64,000 nt of DNA from Rana temporaria. Its lineage: Eukaryota > Chordata > Amphibia > Anura > Ranidae. Location: contig NC_053489.1 of the NCBI RefSeq assembly GCF_905171775.1, positions 146,422,142-146,486,141 of the forward strand, written 5' to 3'. Of this stretch, positions 35,157 to 44,700 are shown in pieces (position 1 is the first letter of the stretch; the number at the start of each line of letters is the position of its first letter). A model generated the notes under the pieces. That model saw nothing but the letters and a program-made list of their open reading frames with translations. It was not told where the DNA came from and did not search any database. A program made the translations under genes and the position numbers.

Positions 35157-35630
35157 TTGCTGCACTTTGAGATACTGTTGTTCTCACTTGACCAATTGGT
35201 CGGTTCTTCAGTTAAAATGTTTGATGCGGCTATGATGCCGAATTTGCAATCTTGTTTTTCTATTTTTCTTTTCAACTTATTTTGTTTTGTTCTCATGTCT
35301 TGCTTTTTTCCGTCCGTCGAAGCGCACCCGGAGGGCCGGCTGGCCACTCACCAAGATTCATCTGAGATCCCAACCACTGAACAACTACCTCACTACCTAC
35401 TACCTAGATTCATCTGTGAACCTCCATGGAGCACCACCGTCACCGACAAAATCCAAAGCCGTATGGCCCTCTTCACAGCCGTGAGTACTATGATTATACT
35501 CACTACATGTTTATACGAATGCTGGGACCGTTCTAAACACACATTGAAGGAGTCTGCTCAATTTTCATCCCATCTCTCTCCATTATGGAGCTCTCATATC
35601 AATGATACTACTCAGATATTATGGGAGTGA
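35157..35630 (+). CDS. Unassigned inter-ORF reading frame of L1
   Basis: 157 codons between ORF1 and ORF2 in a different frame, overlapping the ORF2 start by ten bases. Two hydrophobic stretches are visible (around CFSIFLFNLFCFVLMSCFF and LFTAVSTMIILTTCLYEC), so a product would look membrane-like. I know of no such L1 protein. It may be chance, but the overlap resembles termination-reinitiation spacing. Low confidence as a gene. Confidence 0.25.
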   Translation: MLHFEILLFSLDQLVGSSVKMFDAAMMPNLQSCFSIFLFNLFCFVLMSCFFPSVEAHPEGRLATHQDSSEIPTTEQLPHYLLPRFICEPPWSTTVTDKIQSRMALFTAVSTMIILTTCLYECWDRSKHTLKESAQFSSHLSPLWSSHINDTTQILWE

Positions 35631-38600
35631 CGTTCCTCTCCATAAATGCTAAGGGACTGAACCACCCCGCAAAGCGTAAGGAAATATGGGCCGAAGCCCT
35701 GCGACATGGGGGGGACATTCTGTGTGCCCAGGAAACACACTTCTGTATCTCAGCACAACCCCAATGCTCACACAGGAGTTTTCCACATGTTTTCACGGCG
35801 AGCGCCGACATTAAGAAGCGGGGAGTCCTTACGGCTATACGAGACTCAGTATCCTTTAAACTACATGAGGAAATCAAAGATAGCAATGGAAGATTCCTGA
35901 TCATAATATGTGACATTAACTCAGTTACATACACACTGGTCAATGTATACTCCCCTAATCGCCATCAACTACGCTTCATTAACAGACTTATGAAAAAGGT
36001 TGAGCGCGTCAAGAAAGGCGCCTTGCTCGTCTGTGGGGACTTCAACCTGGTCCCTGACCGACATATGGACTCTACTCACATCCCGTCCCGCGTGGGCCCT
36101 TCGCTTCAGCAAACAATACGACAAAACAGTCTATTTGACGTCTGGAGGTGTCACCATGCTGATGAAAGGGACTTCACCTTTTTTTCATCCCCACACAGAT
36201 CCTATTCGAGGATTGACTTATTTTTGATTGACTTCGGCCTGTTAAACAAGACTACCAAAACGGCCATCAATACTATCACCTGGTCGGACCACGCGTCTAT
36301 CTCTCTCTCACTATCTGACGCTTTCTCAGTGGGTGCATGTCCAGTATGGAGGGCCAATCCCTCACTCCTACAACTACCGGACTCGAAAGCCTCCCTGGAG
36401 GTTCATTTGAAGGAATTCTTTGAGATTAATGAGAACTCAGTTGGTGACTGTTCTGTTTTATGGAATGCTCATAAAGCTTTCATGAGGGGAATATTTATTA
36501 AGATTGGGGATGGGGTAAAGAGGCGGAGGCAAAAGCGCATCAAGGACTTGACCAGTGAAATTGAAGCTTTAGAGAATCAGAATAAAAAGGCCCCATCTCT
36601 TTTGATCTCTAACAAACTCACAAAGCTACGATGTGACCTCAGACTATGCCTTCTGGATGACTTTGAGAAGTCATCTAGACGACTTAAAGCCCAATTTTAC
36701 GCTAACAGTAACAAAGCAGGCAAAATCTTAGCTCGTCGACTCCGCGGCTACAGATATAAATCTAAAATACCCTTTATTATCCACCCCACGTCTAGAATTA
36801 AACATTACCATCCTAAAGACATAGCGGATGCATTTAGCAGCTACTATGCCTCCCTCTATAATCTCGAGAAGGACCCCCACACCTATCAACCTAAACCTGC
36901 CCTGATAGATGATTTTTTGTCCAGGTTGTCACTCCCCCGTCTTACAGCTGCTCAACTCCAGATGCTGAACTCCCCTTTTTCCACACAGGAAGTTCAGAAG
37001 GCCATAGATTCTCTGCCATCTAACAAATCCCCAGGTCCAGATGGATTTATAGGGGAATATTACAAAACTTTTAAAATTATACTGTCTCCCTATCTGGTTG
37101 AGGTGTTCAATGGTGCGGTTGCCTCGGCCTCTTTCCCATCAGAAATGTTGAAAGCATTGATTATTACTTTACCCAAGCCAGGGAAGGATCCAACTGAGCC
37201 GCAAAATTTCCGGCCCATTTCGCTTCTTAATATAGACTTGAAGCTCTATGCCAAACTCATTGCCCTTCGTTTAAATACAGTTCTCCCAGACCTGGTGCAT
37301 CCTGACCAATCTGGCTTCACGATGGGACGCCAGACGTCAGATGCCACCAGGCGCTTAATCAATATTATCCATTGCTTAAATAAAACAAGAACGCCTTCTC
37401 TGCTCCTCGCTTTGGATGCAGAGAAGGCGTTCGATAGGGTCCATTGGGGCTACCTAGCTAAAGTGCTGAGTGCTTTTGGCTTTACAGGATCAATATTCTC
37501 GGCCATTATGGCGTTGTATACCTGTCCGATGGCACAGGTGTTCACGTCTGGAGTTTTGTCCACACCATTCCAAATTACAAATGGCACACGCCAGGGCTGT
37601 CCGCTTTCCCCACTGATCTTCAACTTAGTGATGGAACCCCTGGCGTGTTACATTCGCGATCACCCTCAGATCTCTGGTTTTAAAACCCCCAGATCCACAC
37701 ACAAGATCAGCCTTTTTGCGGACGACGTAATATTGATACTGTCGGATGTGGAGAGATCCCTGGCTTCGGTACATCAGGTGTTGCAAATGTTTGGCCAAAT
37801 GTCTTATTATAAAGTCAATGAACACAAATCCTACATTTTGGGCTTAAACATAAGTGATGGTCTACAGAAAAAGCTAGCCAACTCCTTTCCATATACTTGG
37901 GACAAGGTAGGGATAAAATATTTAGGCATCACCCTTACACCAACGACTTCCGCCCTGGTCAGAGCCAACTACACGCCCTTCCTAGACAGGCTTAGAGTCA
38001 AACTGCAGGAGCTGGCGAAAACGGAATTATCCTGGTCGGGTAGGTTGGCAACCTTTAAAATGGTGGTACTGCCACAGATGATATACATGTTCAGAACGCT
38101 TCCTATTCCAGTGCCTAAATCCTTTTTCAGGACCGCACAATCACTTCTCAGCAAATATTTATGGCAAGGCAGGAAGGCTCGTTGTGCATTTTCCAAACTA
38201 GTCAAATCTAGACGAGCGGGAGGAGTGGGCATGGTAGAACTAAGGGACTATTACATAGCAACTCTTCTAACCCAAATTAAAGCATGGTTTCCAAACTCAG
38301 GGCACAGGAGATGGTCGGAATTAGAGAGTTATCAGATACCAGGTCATGATCTATACACCTTCCTCTTAATGTCGCGTAGCGTTAATCTACAACGGGACAA
38401 GCTTTCCCCGACGATTCTAGCGTCACTTCAGGGGTGGGAGGTATTTACCTCTCTTAGTTTCCACCAACAAGTATGCTCGAAGGTACCTGTCCCGATCCAG
38501 TGTCTGACCAGCGTAATTCCCAATGTGAATCTGGACGATTGGGTAGCCAAAGGGATAAAAGACGTAACGGACATAATGATAGGCCCGGCCCTAAAATCAT

Positions 38601-39289
38601 TTCGTGCTCTTCAATTGGAATATGGCTTATCGGCTAAAGATGTTTACTACTATTTACAGATTAGTCACCTTTTACGAACTCATCCGATAAAGACCATCTC
38701 CTTGCCATGGCAGGTCACCCTGTTCTATACTAGCCCTACGACCAAGACTAGGGGTATCTCCATGTTCTACATGTTACTTAATGACAAAGAGGTCTTTACT
38801 AAATCTTCAGCAGTACTCGAGTGGGAAAGGGAGTGGGGTACAGCATATTCCGCTGAACAGTGGCAAAAGGCTTTTAACATAACATATACAGCCACAAAAT
38901 GTGTGAACTTATGGGAACTTAACCAGAAAATTTTATTAAGATGGTACTTAACCCCTTCTAGAATAGCAAAATTCGCCCCACAGGCCCCGAATTGCTGCTG
39001 GAGGCTGTGTGGAAACTTAAGAACTCTGTTCCATATTTTCTGGGGTTGTCCTTTGGTGGCTAAATACTGGAAGGATGTTTTTCAGGTTATACTTGATGTC
39101 CTGGGTCTACCACTACCAATGGAGCCGGGTACGGCACTGCTCTCGTTGGGTATTGAGTCTCTCCCCCCTGACAAAAGAATGATAGCCACACACATTCTCC
39201 TAAGTGCGAGATTAGTGCTCGCCCGCCACTGGAAACAAGTAAACCCCCCCTCCTTGCTGGAAGTGATCACGACCACCCATACTCATTAG
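35621..39289 (+). CDS. L1 ORF2 endonuclease-reverse transcriptase, C-terminus cut by hAT
   Basis: 1222 codons, intact up to the transposon. The N-terminal APE-type endonuclease has ILCAQETHF (catalytic Glu), VCGDFNLVPDRHMD, SRIDLFLID and TWSDHAS. The RT has NKSPGPDGFIGEYYK, LPKPGKDPTEPQNFRPIS, LALDAEKAFDRVHW, NGTRQGCPLSPLIF and the catalytic FADDVIL. The C-terminal Cys/His motif is CWRLCGNLRTLFHIFWGC. The protein nicks target DNA and primes reverse transcription there. The stop codon TAG (39287-39289) is the first three bases of the hAT end. The native C-terminus continues at 54796 for 34 more codons, so the original protein had 1256 residues. Confidence 0.95.
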   Translation: MGVTFLSINAKGLNHPAKRKEIWAEALRHGGDILCAQETHFCISAQPQCSHRSFPHVFTASADIKKRGVLTAIRDSVSFKLHEEIKDSNGRFLIIICDINSVTYTLVNVYSPNRHQLRFINRLMKKVERVKKGALLVCGDFNLVPDRHMDSTHIPSRVGPSLQQTIRQNSLFDVWRCHHADERDFTFFSSPHRSYSRIDLFLIDFGLLNKTTKTAINTITWSDHASISLSLSDAFSVGACPVWRANPSLLQLPDSKASLEVHLKEFFEINENSVGDCSVLWNAHKAFMRGIFIKIGDGVKRRRQKRIKDLTSEIEALENQNKKAPSLLISNKLTKLRCDLRLCLLDDFEKSSRRLKAQFYANSNKAGKILARRLRGYRYKSKIPFIIHPTSRIKHYHPKDIADAFSSYYASLYNLEKDPHTYQPKPALIDDFLSRLSLPRLTAAQLQMLNSPFSTQEVQKAIDSLPSNKSPGPDGFIGEYYKTFKIILSPYLVEVFNGAVASASFPSEMLKALIITLPKPGKDPTEPQNFRPISLLNIDLKLYAKLIALRLNTVLPDLVHPDQSGFTMGRQTSDATRRLINIIHCLNKTRTPSLLLALDAEKAFDRVHWGYLAKVLSAFGFTGSIFSAIMALYTCPMAQVFTSGVLSTPFQITNGTRQGCPLSPLIFNLVMEPLACYIRDHPQISGFKTPRSTHKISLFADDVILILSDVERSLASVHQVLQMFGQMSYYKVNEHKSYILGLNISDGLQKKLANSFPYTWDKVGIKYLGITLTPTTSALVRANYTPFLDRLRVKLQELAKTELSWSGRLATFKMVVLPQMIYMFRTLPIPVPKSFFRTAQSLLSKYLWQGRKARCAFSKLVKSRRAGGVGMVELRDYYIATLLTQIKAWFPNSGHRRWSELESYQIPGHDLYTFLLMSRSVNLQRDKLSPTILASLQGWEVFTSLSFHQQVCSKVPVPIQCLTSVIPNVNLDDWVAKGIKDVTDIMIGPALKSFRALQLEYGLSAKDVYYYLQISHLLRTHPIKTISLPWQVTLFYTSPTTKTRGISMFYMLLNDKEVFTKSSAVLEWEREWGTAYSAEQWQKAFNITYTATKCVNLWELNQKILLRWYLTPSRIAKFAPQAPNCCWRLCGNLRTLFHIFWGCPLVAKYWKDVFQVILDVLGLPLPMEPGTALLSLGIESLPPDKRMIATHILLSARLVLARHWKQVNPPSLLEVITTTHTH

Positions 39290-39800
39290 TGTTGCTCACG
39301 AATATTCGCATTGCGAATATTCGACTCGAATATAGCATATTCGAGAAATCGCGCTATATTTCGAAATTCGCGGTGAATATTCGCAATTCCGAATGTTCGA
39401 TTTTTTACAATTTTTTTTTTTAATCAGATCACATCCTAGATATCTCCATCGACGTCTAAAAGCATTGCTGGTATCATTAGAGACCCTGGGCCGAGTAGCT
39501 GAAGCGTTCATTGAATTTTCCAGAAAGATCGCAATGCGATTATTCGGCAAACGCAATATCGCGCGATTATTTTCCTCGCCCCGATCTTCCGCATCAGAGC
39601 GATTTTTACAGTTTCATTTTTAAAACAGATCACATCCTAGTGATCTCCATAGACGTCTGAAAGCATTGCTGGTATGATTAGAGCCATTGGGCCGAGTAGC
39701 TGAAGCGATCATTTTATATTGCCGAATATTCGCAATGCGAATATTCGGCAATAGGAATATTGCGCGATTATTTGCTCCGCCCTTTTGCATCAGAGCCAAT
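39287..39800 (+). repeat. hAT left terminal and subterminal region
   Basis: Dense in CGAATATTCG-like palindromes. A ~85-bp block ('agcattgctggtat', 'gggccgagtagctgaagcg') occurs twice (39424-39508 and 39624-39710). The same block appears inverted in the MITE at 4377-4460. Confidence 0.85.
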
Positions 39801-39900
39801 CAGAGTTCTCCTTCCACACTCGTCACAGGTTAGCAACCAATAGGAACCTGCCTGCATGGACATTATATAAGCTCACTCCCAGCACCATTTCATTGCAGAT
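39796..39900 (+). promoter_or_regulatory. Putative promoter of the hAT transposase
   Basis: Two CCAAT boxes (39796-39800 and 39837-39841) precede a TATA box TATATAA at 39864-39870. Transcription would start near 39895-39900. The ~760-base leader that follows contains two ~140-bp imperfect repeats (about 40060-40350) and no long frame. Confidence 0.65.
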
Positions 39901-40657
39901 TCAGAAGCTGGCTATAGAGTGTGGAGGCTGTTTCTGTGTTCCTGGTTTCCTGTGTCTTTGTTCTTGATTGATTTAGATCATCACCAGCATTGCTATTTAG
40001 TGATTCCAGTGGATCTTTTCCAGTATATCAACTGCTTTTTTCAAAGCAATAGACCCAAGAGCTTTTTTCAAAGCTACGTTTTGTGCTGTTTTGTGCTGTT
40101 TTTTTCATTTGTGTTACTGTTTGATCCTGCAATCCTCCCTGTTCAGTGATATTTGCAAGAGATTTCAGAACACATTTTGCTGAGCTTTATAAAAGAGCTT
40201 TTCTAAAAGCTAAGTTTTGTTCATCTTGTGTTACTGTTAGATCTTGCAGGTTCGCTGTTCAGTGATATTTGATAGGCATCTCAGTTCACATTTTGTTTAG
40301 TTTTCCCTAAAGAGCTTTTATAAAAGCTAAGTTTTGTGTTCAGTTTAGTTAAATTTTGTGTAGTAAGTGTACACACTGTTAGTGTACATTTATTTCATCT
40401 AGCTTAGCTTAGTGTGTGTTTAGTGTCTGTGTTTTGTGTTTAAAAAAAAAAAAAAAAGTTAGTGTTTGTTTAGTGCTTTTTTTTTTTTCTTTAATTTTGT
40501 AGTCCTTGTCTGGTGTACTACTTTTCTTATAGTTTAGTAGCTGTCTGTGTACGTCTTTGTCTGCGTGCCTGTCTTGTAAAAAAAACACAAAAACACATTT
40601 TGTTCACATTTCCCCCCCCCAATAAAGTTTACCCCCCCCACACACATATCAGCAATA

Positions 40658-43600
40658 ATGAGCGGCATCCGTGGCCGTGGCAGCAGGGGTAGGGGAGTTA
40701 CTCCCAGTGCTGGATCGCTGCCAGCACGGGGTACCTCTCGTGCCCCTACTAGTGGTAGAGGATCGGGTGCAAGGGGAGTACGCCTGATCCGGGAGTTCTT
40801 CCCATCGGGCAGCCGCCCGATATTGCCATCTCAGGCTCAAGTAGTGGTGGACTACATGGGGCACAGCAGTGCCACTGAGTCGTCGGTCCCGACTCACAGT
40901 AGTACCACCATTACACCGGTGCCTGTACTACCCCCCCCCAGCCCCCAAGAGTCCAGCATCTTACTGTTCGACAGCGACAGTGAGAGGGATCTCTTGGGGG
41001 AGGCCATGCATCAGGCAGACCTCCAGCTCTGTCCTGATGGTCAGGACCTTTTTGAAGGGATGGATGAGGAGGATGGGATACCTGCTGGCAGTATCCCAGA
41101 GACATCCCTTCAAACTGGTGCTGCTGTTTTGGTGCAGGAAACAGCAGCAACTAGTCAGACCCAGGCGTGGGTGAGGGGACAGCGGAGCCAGGCTAGAGGC
41201 TCCATGTCACGTGGTTCCCTCAGACCAACACATCTCAGCCCTTGGTCTGACATCTCTGGGGGCGAAGAGGGTGACCCATCATGGTTGCCATCTGACGCGT
41301 CGGCTCACTACGTCAGTGACGACGGGGAAGGTAGGCACCCTGGTGAAACGGTGCGCCAGGTCACCACCAGGGAGACCATCGTCAGGGTCTCCACTGGTGA
41401 TGGCAGCAGGAGGTGTCAGGAGGAGGAGCAGCAGCAGCAGCAGCAGCAGCAGGCAGCTCCACCTGTGCGCACCGAGTCCCAGCAGGTGCAAGTAAGCGTC
41501 ACCCCATCTGACAGGAGGGCGGTGCTGAAGTCACCTGTCTGGAATTACTTTACTCTGGTGGCAGACAACCCTACCGTGGCCATCTGCCGGATTTGTAAAG
41601 TGAGGGTGAAGAGAGGGAAGTGTTTGGCTCGGGTGGGTACCACAGCCCTGAACCAGCACCTGAGGATAAACCACTGGGCGTTGTATGACGAGATGAAGCG
41701 TGGTGGTGGTAGCAGCGCCACCACCACAAGTGAGCAGGGTACAGCAGCCCCTGCCACATCTTCATCTGTTTCCAGCAGGTCATGCCCCCCCGCTCCCTCT
41801 AGTAGAGGTACTGGTACCGGCAGCCAGACCTCTACTTCCACAGCACCCTCCACGTCTGTGTCCCGCACTGCCGTCCGGCGCCAGGCGTCGATTTCAGACG
41901 CCTTTGACCGCACCACTCCCTTCCCCCCTGGAGACCGACGTGTGCGTTCCCTCAATGGGCTCCTGGCAAGGGTTATTGCCCAACATCTGCTGCCCTTCAA
42001 CATAGTTGACAGCAACCCCTTCAGGCAGATGTTGGAGCAGGCCCAACCCCAATGGCGTGTCCCCAGCCGCCATTTCTTTGCCAGGACTGGTGTCCCTGCC
42101 CTACACCAGCACATTGTGCAGAATGTAACCCTGTCGCTGGATCACGCTGTCAGCGACAGGGTTCATCTGACAATGGATGGCTGGACCAGCAGGCATGGGC
42201 AGGGACGCTACATCAGCTTCACGGCCCATTGGGTTTCCCTCCGAGGCGTCGGTGAGGGATCGGCGGCAACCGATCTTGTGGTGCCGCCCCGGGGTGTCCA
42301 GGGGAGAACTGCTGGTCTCCCTCAAGCCACTGTCTCCGCAGCTGCTGAGCCTCCCAGCAAGCGCCCCCGTAGCTACTCAAGTGTGGGGCACGTGCGCTGT
42401 CAGGCCGTGCTCCAGCTTGTTAGTTTAGGGGACCGGAGACACACTGGAGAAGAAGTGCTGAAAGCACTTCAGGCTCAGGTCCAGAAGTGGCTGACACCCC
42501 GAAGGCTCCAGGCAGGTATGGTTGTCTGCGATAACGGCAGCAACCTACTCGCCGCCCTCCATGCTGGCAGTCTGACCCACGTGCCCTGTCTGGCACATGT
42601 CCTCAACCTGGTGGTGCAGAAGTTCCTGCGCACTTATCCAGGGTTGAGTGACATTGTGGCAAAGGCGCGTAGGATTGCCAGCCACTTCAGGCGCTCCCCA
42701 ACCGCTACCGCGTCCCTGTCCAAATTGCAGCGGAAGTACAATCTGCCCCTTCACAGGCTGATTGTGGACAGTGTGACGCGGTGGAACTCCACCCTCCACA
42801 TGCTGAAGAGGTTGTGGGAGCAGCAAAGGGCGGTGAGGGAGTACCTGATGGAACTAGGCACTGAGAGGGCTTCACCACAACTCCCTTTCATCGCCTGTGC
42901 GCAGTGGGGGCAGATAAACCAGGTCTGCCAAGTGTTGTCCTCCTTCGAGCAGGCGACCAAGATGGTCAGCAGTGAGCAAATTGGCCTCAATAGCGTGCTG
43001 CCAATACTGTTCATGCTGGAGAGGACACTAGATCGCCTGCTCGAGGCTGGGGAGAGTGCCTTGGTGGAGCAGGAGGAGTCAGCAATGCTCCACCGAGACC
43101 AGGGCCAGGACGAGGAGGAGGAGGAGGAGGATGATGATGAAGAGGAGGAGGAGGTGGTTGCTGGTGTCGTCCCGGAGTCAGGGCCTGGTCAGGAGGGAGA
43201 GCCGGTGTTGGGGGCACCGATAGTCCGGGGGTTGGGCATGTCTGAGTTTGACCAGCAGCGCCTCAGGGATGAAGAGTCGCACCTCATTCACCTGGCCAGC
43301 ATTGAGGAGTCACAGCGGGCTGTGCTCTTCCCCATGGCTGCCCACATGCTGAGATGCCTCAGGAGGGACCCCCGGGTTAAGACCATCAAGACGAGGGATG
43401 ATTTCTGGATGGCCACCCTTTTGGATCCCAGGTGCAAGGGGAAACTGGAGCAGTTCATCCCAGCCAGCCGGAGGCAGCACCGGATGGAGGAACTGCAGGC
43501 AGCCATTGTCAGACGGTTGGAGCAGGCAACTCCCCGGCCTCCAGTTGTCCCCCCTCATCTCACCCAGCAGGTGGCTGCACCCAGCTGCAGCCGAGCAGGG

Positions 43601-43996
43601 GACCTAATGGAAGAGATGAGGATGTTCTTCCAAACCGAGCGACCCAGTACCAGCACCAGCAGCAGCAGCAGTCACCACCAGCGGCTGGCCCACATGGTGG
43701 CAGACTACATGGCGTCCGTCGGTGCTTCTGACAGTATGAGCACCGACGACCCCATGGAGTACTGGGTTGCCAGATTGGACACCTGCCGCGAGCTCGCTCA
43801 GTATGCGCTGGAGTTATTGTCTTGCCCCCCCTCCAGCGTACTATCTGAGCGGACATTCAGCGCGGCAGGTGGGGTGGTCACGGACAAGAGGACCCGTCTG
43901 TCCACAGACTCCGTGGACAGACTCACATTCATAAAGATGAATGAGTCCTGGATCGGCGGTGACTTTCTGGCACCCGTCGTCGGTTCAGGGCGCTGA
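40658..43996 (+). CDS. hAT transposase with BED zinc finger
   Basis: 1112 codons, uninterrupted, from an ATG in good context (AATAATGAG). The N-terminal 280 residues are low-complexity (Arg/Gly, acidic, and a nine-Gln run). The BED finger spans about residues 287-345 (CRICKVRVKRGKC, HLRINH). The RNase H-like core shows LTMDGWTS (first Asp, about 504), VVCDNGSNLL (second Asp, about 620) and the C-x2-H motif VPCLAHVLNLVVQ. RWNSTLHML and LLDPRCKGKL follow. An acidic run interrupts the middle of the protein. The hATC dimerisation domain (about 1030-1100) has EYW, SSVLSERTFSAAGG (catalytic Glu) and KRTRLS. All catalytic residues expected for hAT are present, so the protein looks functional. It would cut at the element's ends and subterminal repeats. 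Confidence 0.95.
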   Translation: MSGIRGRGSRGRGVTPSAGSLPARGTSRAPTSGRGSGARGVRLIREFFPSGSRPILPSQAQVVVDYMGHSSATESSVPTHSSTTITPVPVLPPPSPQESSILLFDSDSERDLLGEAMHQADLQLCPDGQDLFEGMDEEDGIPAGSIPETSLQTGAAVLVQETAATSQTQAWVRGQRSQARGSMSRGSLRPTHLSPWSDISGGEEGDPSWLPSDASAHYVSDDGEGRHPGETVRQVTTRETIVRVSTGDGSRRCQEEEQQQQQQQQAAPPVRTESQQVQVSVTPSDRRAVLKSPVWNYFTLVADNPTVAICRICKVRVKRGKCLARVGTTALNQHLRINHWALYDEMKRGGGSSATTTSEQGTAAPATSSSVSSRSCPPAPSSRGTGTGSQTSTSTAPSTSVSRTAVRRQASISDAFDRTTPFPPGDRRVRSLNGLLARVIAQHLLPFNIVDSNPFRQMLEQAQPQWRVPSRHFFARTGVPALHQHIVQNVTLSLDHAVSDRVHLTMDGWTSRHGQGRYISFTAHWVSLRGVGEGSAATDLVVPPRGVQGRTAGLPQATVSAAAEPPSKRPRSYSSVGHVRCQAVLQLVSLGDRRHTGEEVLKALQAQVQKWLTPRRLQAGMVVCDNGSNLLAALHAGSLTHVPCLAHVLNLVVQKFLRTYPGLSDIVAKARRIASHFRRSPTATASLSKLQRKYNLPLHRLIVDSVTRWNSTLHMLKRLWEQQRAVREYLMELGTERASPQLPFIACAQWGQINQVCQVLSSFEQATKMVSSEQIGLNSVLPILFMLERTLDRLLEAGESALVEQEESAMLHRDQGQDEEEEEEDDDEEEEEVVAGVVPESGPGQEGEPVLGAPIVRGLGMSEFDQQRLRDEESHLIHLASIEESQRAVLFPMAAHMLRCLRRDPRVKTIKTRDDFWMATLLDPRCKGKLEQFIPASRRQHRMEELQAAIVRRLEQATPRPPVVPPHLTQQVAAPSCSRAGDLMEEMRMFFQTERPSTSTSSSSSHHQRLAHMVADYMASVGASDSMSTDDPMEYWVARLDTCRELAQYALELLSCPPSSVLSERTFSAAGGVVTDKRTRLSTDSVDRLTFIKMNESWIGGDFLAPVVGSGR

Positions 43997-44054
43997 AGGG
44001 TCCCTTGCCATGCATTCCCTGATGAAGCCCCGGACCTGATGTATTTACAGTGCT

Positions 44055-44700
44055 GAATATAACTATTTTAACATCAGAGAAAATCAATGTTAATATTTGG
44101 TACAGTAGGCTTTCTTTGCAATTACAGCGGTCAAACCTTTCTTGTAGTTTTACACCAGCTTTGCACACACTGGAGGAGGGATTTTGGCCCACTCCTCCAC
44201 ACAGATCTTCTCTACATCAGTCGTGTTTCTGGGCTCTCGCTGAGAAACACGGAGTTTGAGCTCCCTCCAAAGATTCTCTATTGGGTTTAGGTCTGGAGAC
44301 TGGCTAGGCCACGCCAGAACCTTGATATGCTCCTTACAGAGCCAATCCTTGGTTATCCTGGCTGTGTGCTTTCGGTCATTGTCATGTTGGAAGACCCAGC
44401 CTCGACCCATCTTCAAAGCTCTAACTCAGGGAAGGAGGTTGTTGCCCAAAATCTTGCAATACATGGCCACGGTCATCCTCTCCTTAATACAGTGCAGTCA
44501 CCCTGTCCCATGTGCAGAATAACACCACCAAAGCATGATGCTACCACCCCCATGCTTCACATTAGGGATGGCGTTCTTGGCATGGTACTCATCATTATTC
44601 TTCCTCCGAACACGGTTAGTGAAATTATGATCAAAAAGTTATATTATAGTCTCATCTGACCACATGATTTTCTCCCATGACTCCTCTGGATCAGTCAAGA
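44055..44700 (-). pseudogene. Tc1-like (DD34E) transposase fragment
   Basis: On the minus strand, EKIMWSDET (first Asp), GGGSIMLWW, WVFQHDNDRKHTARI (second Asp) and QSPDLNPIENLWRELK (Glu) occur in order. Thirty-four residues separate the last two catalytic positions. Stops interrupt the frame and the N-terminal DNA-binding half is missing. It lies between the hAT transposase stop and the satellite array, so it is a dead fragment inserted in the 3' region of the hAT gene. Confidence 0.88.

Noticed and set aside
41545..42114. 189-residue minus-strand frame in the transposase
   Set aside because: Shadow of the hAT transposase reading frame.
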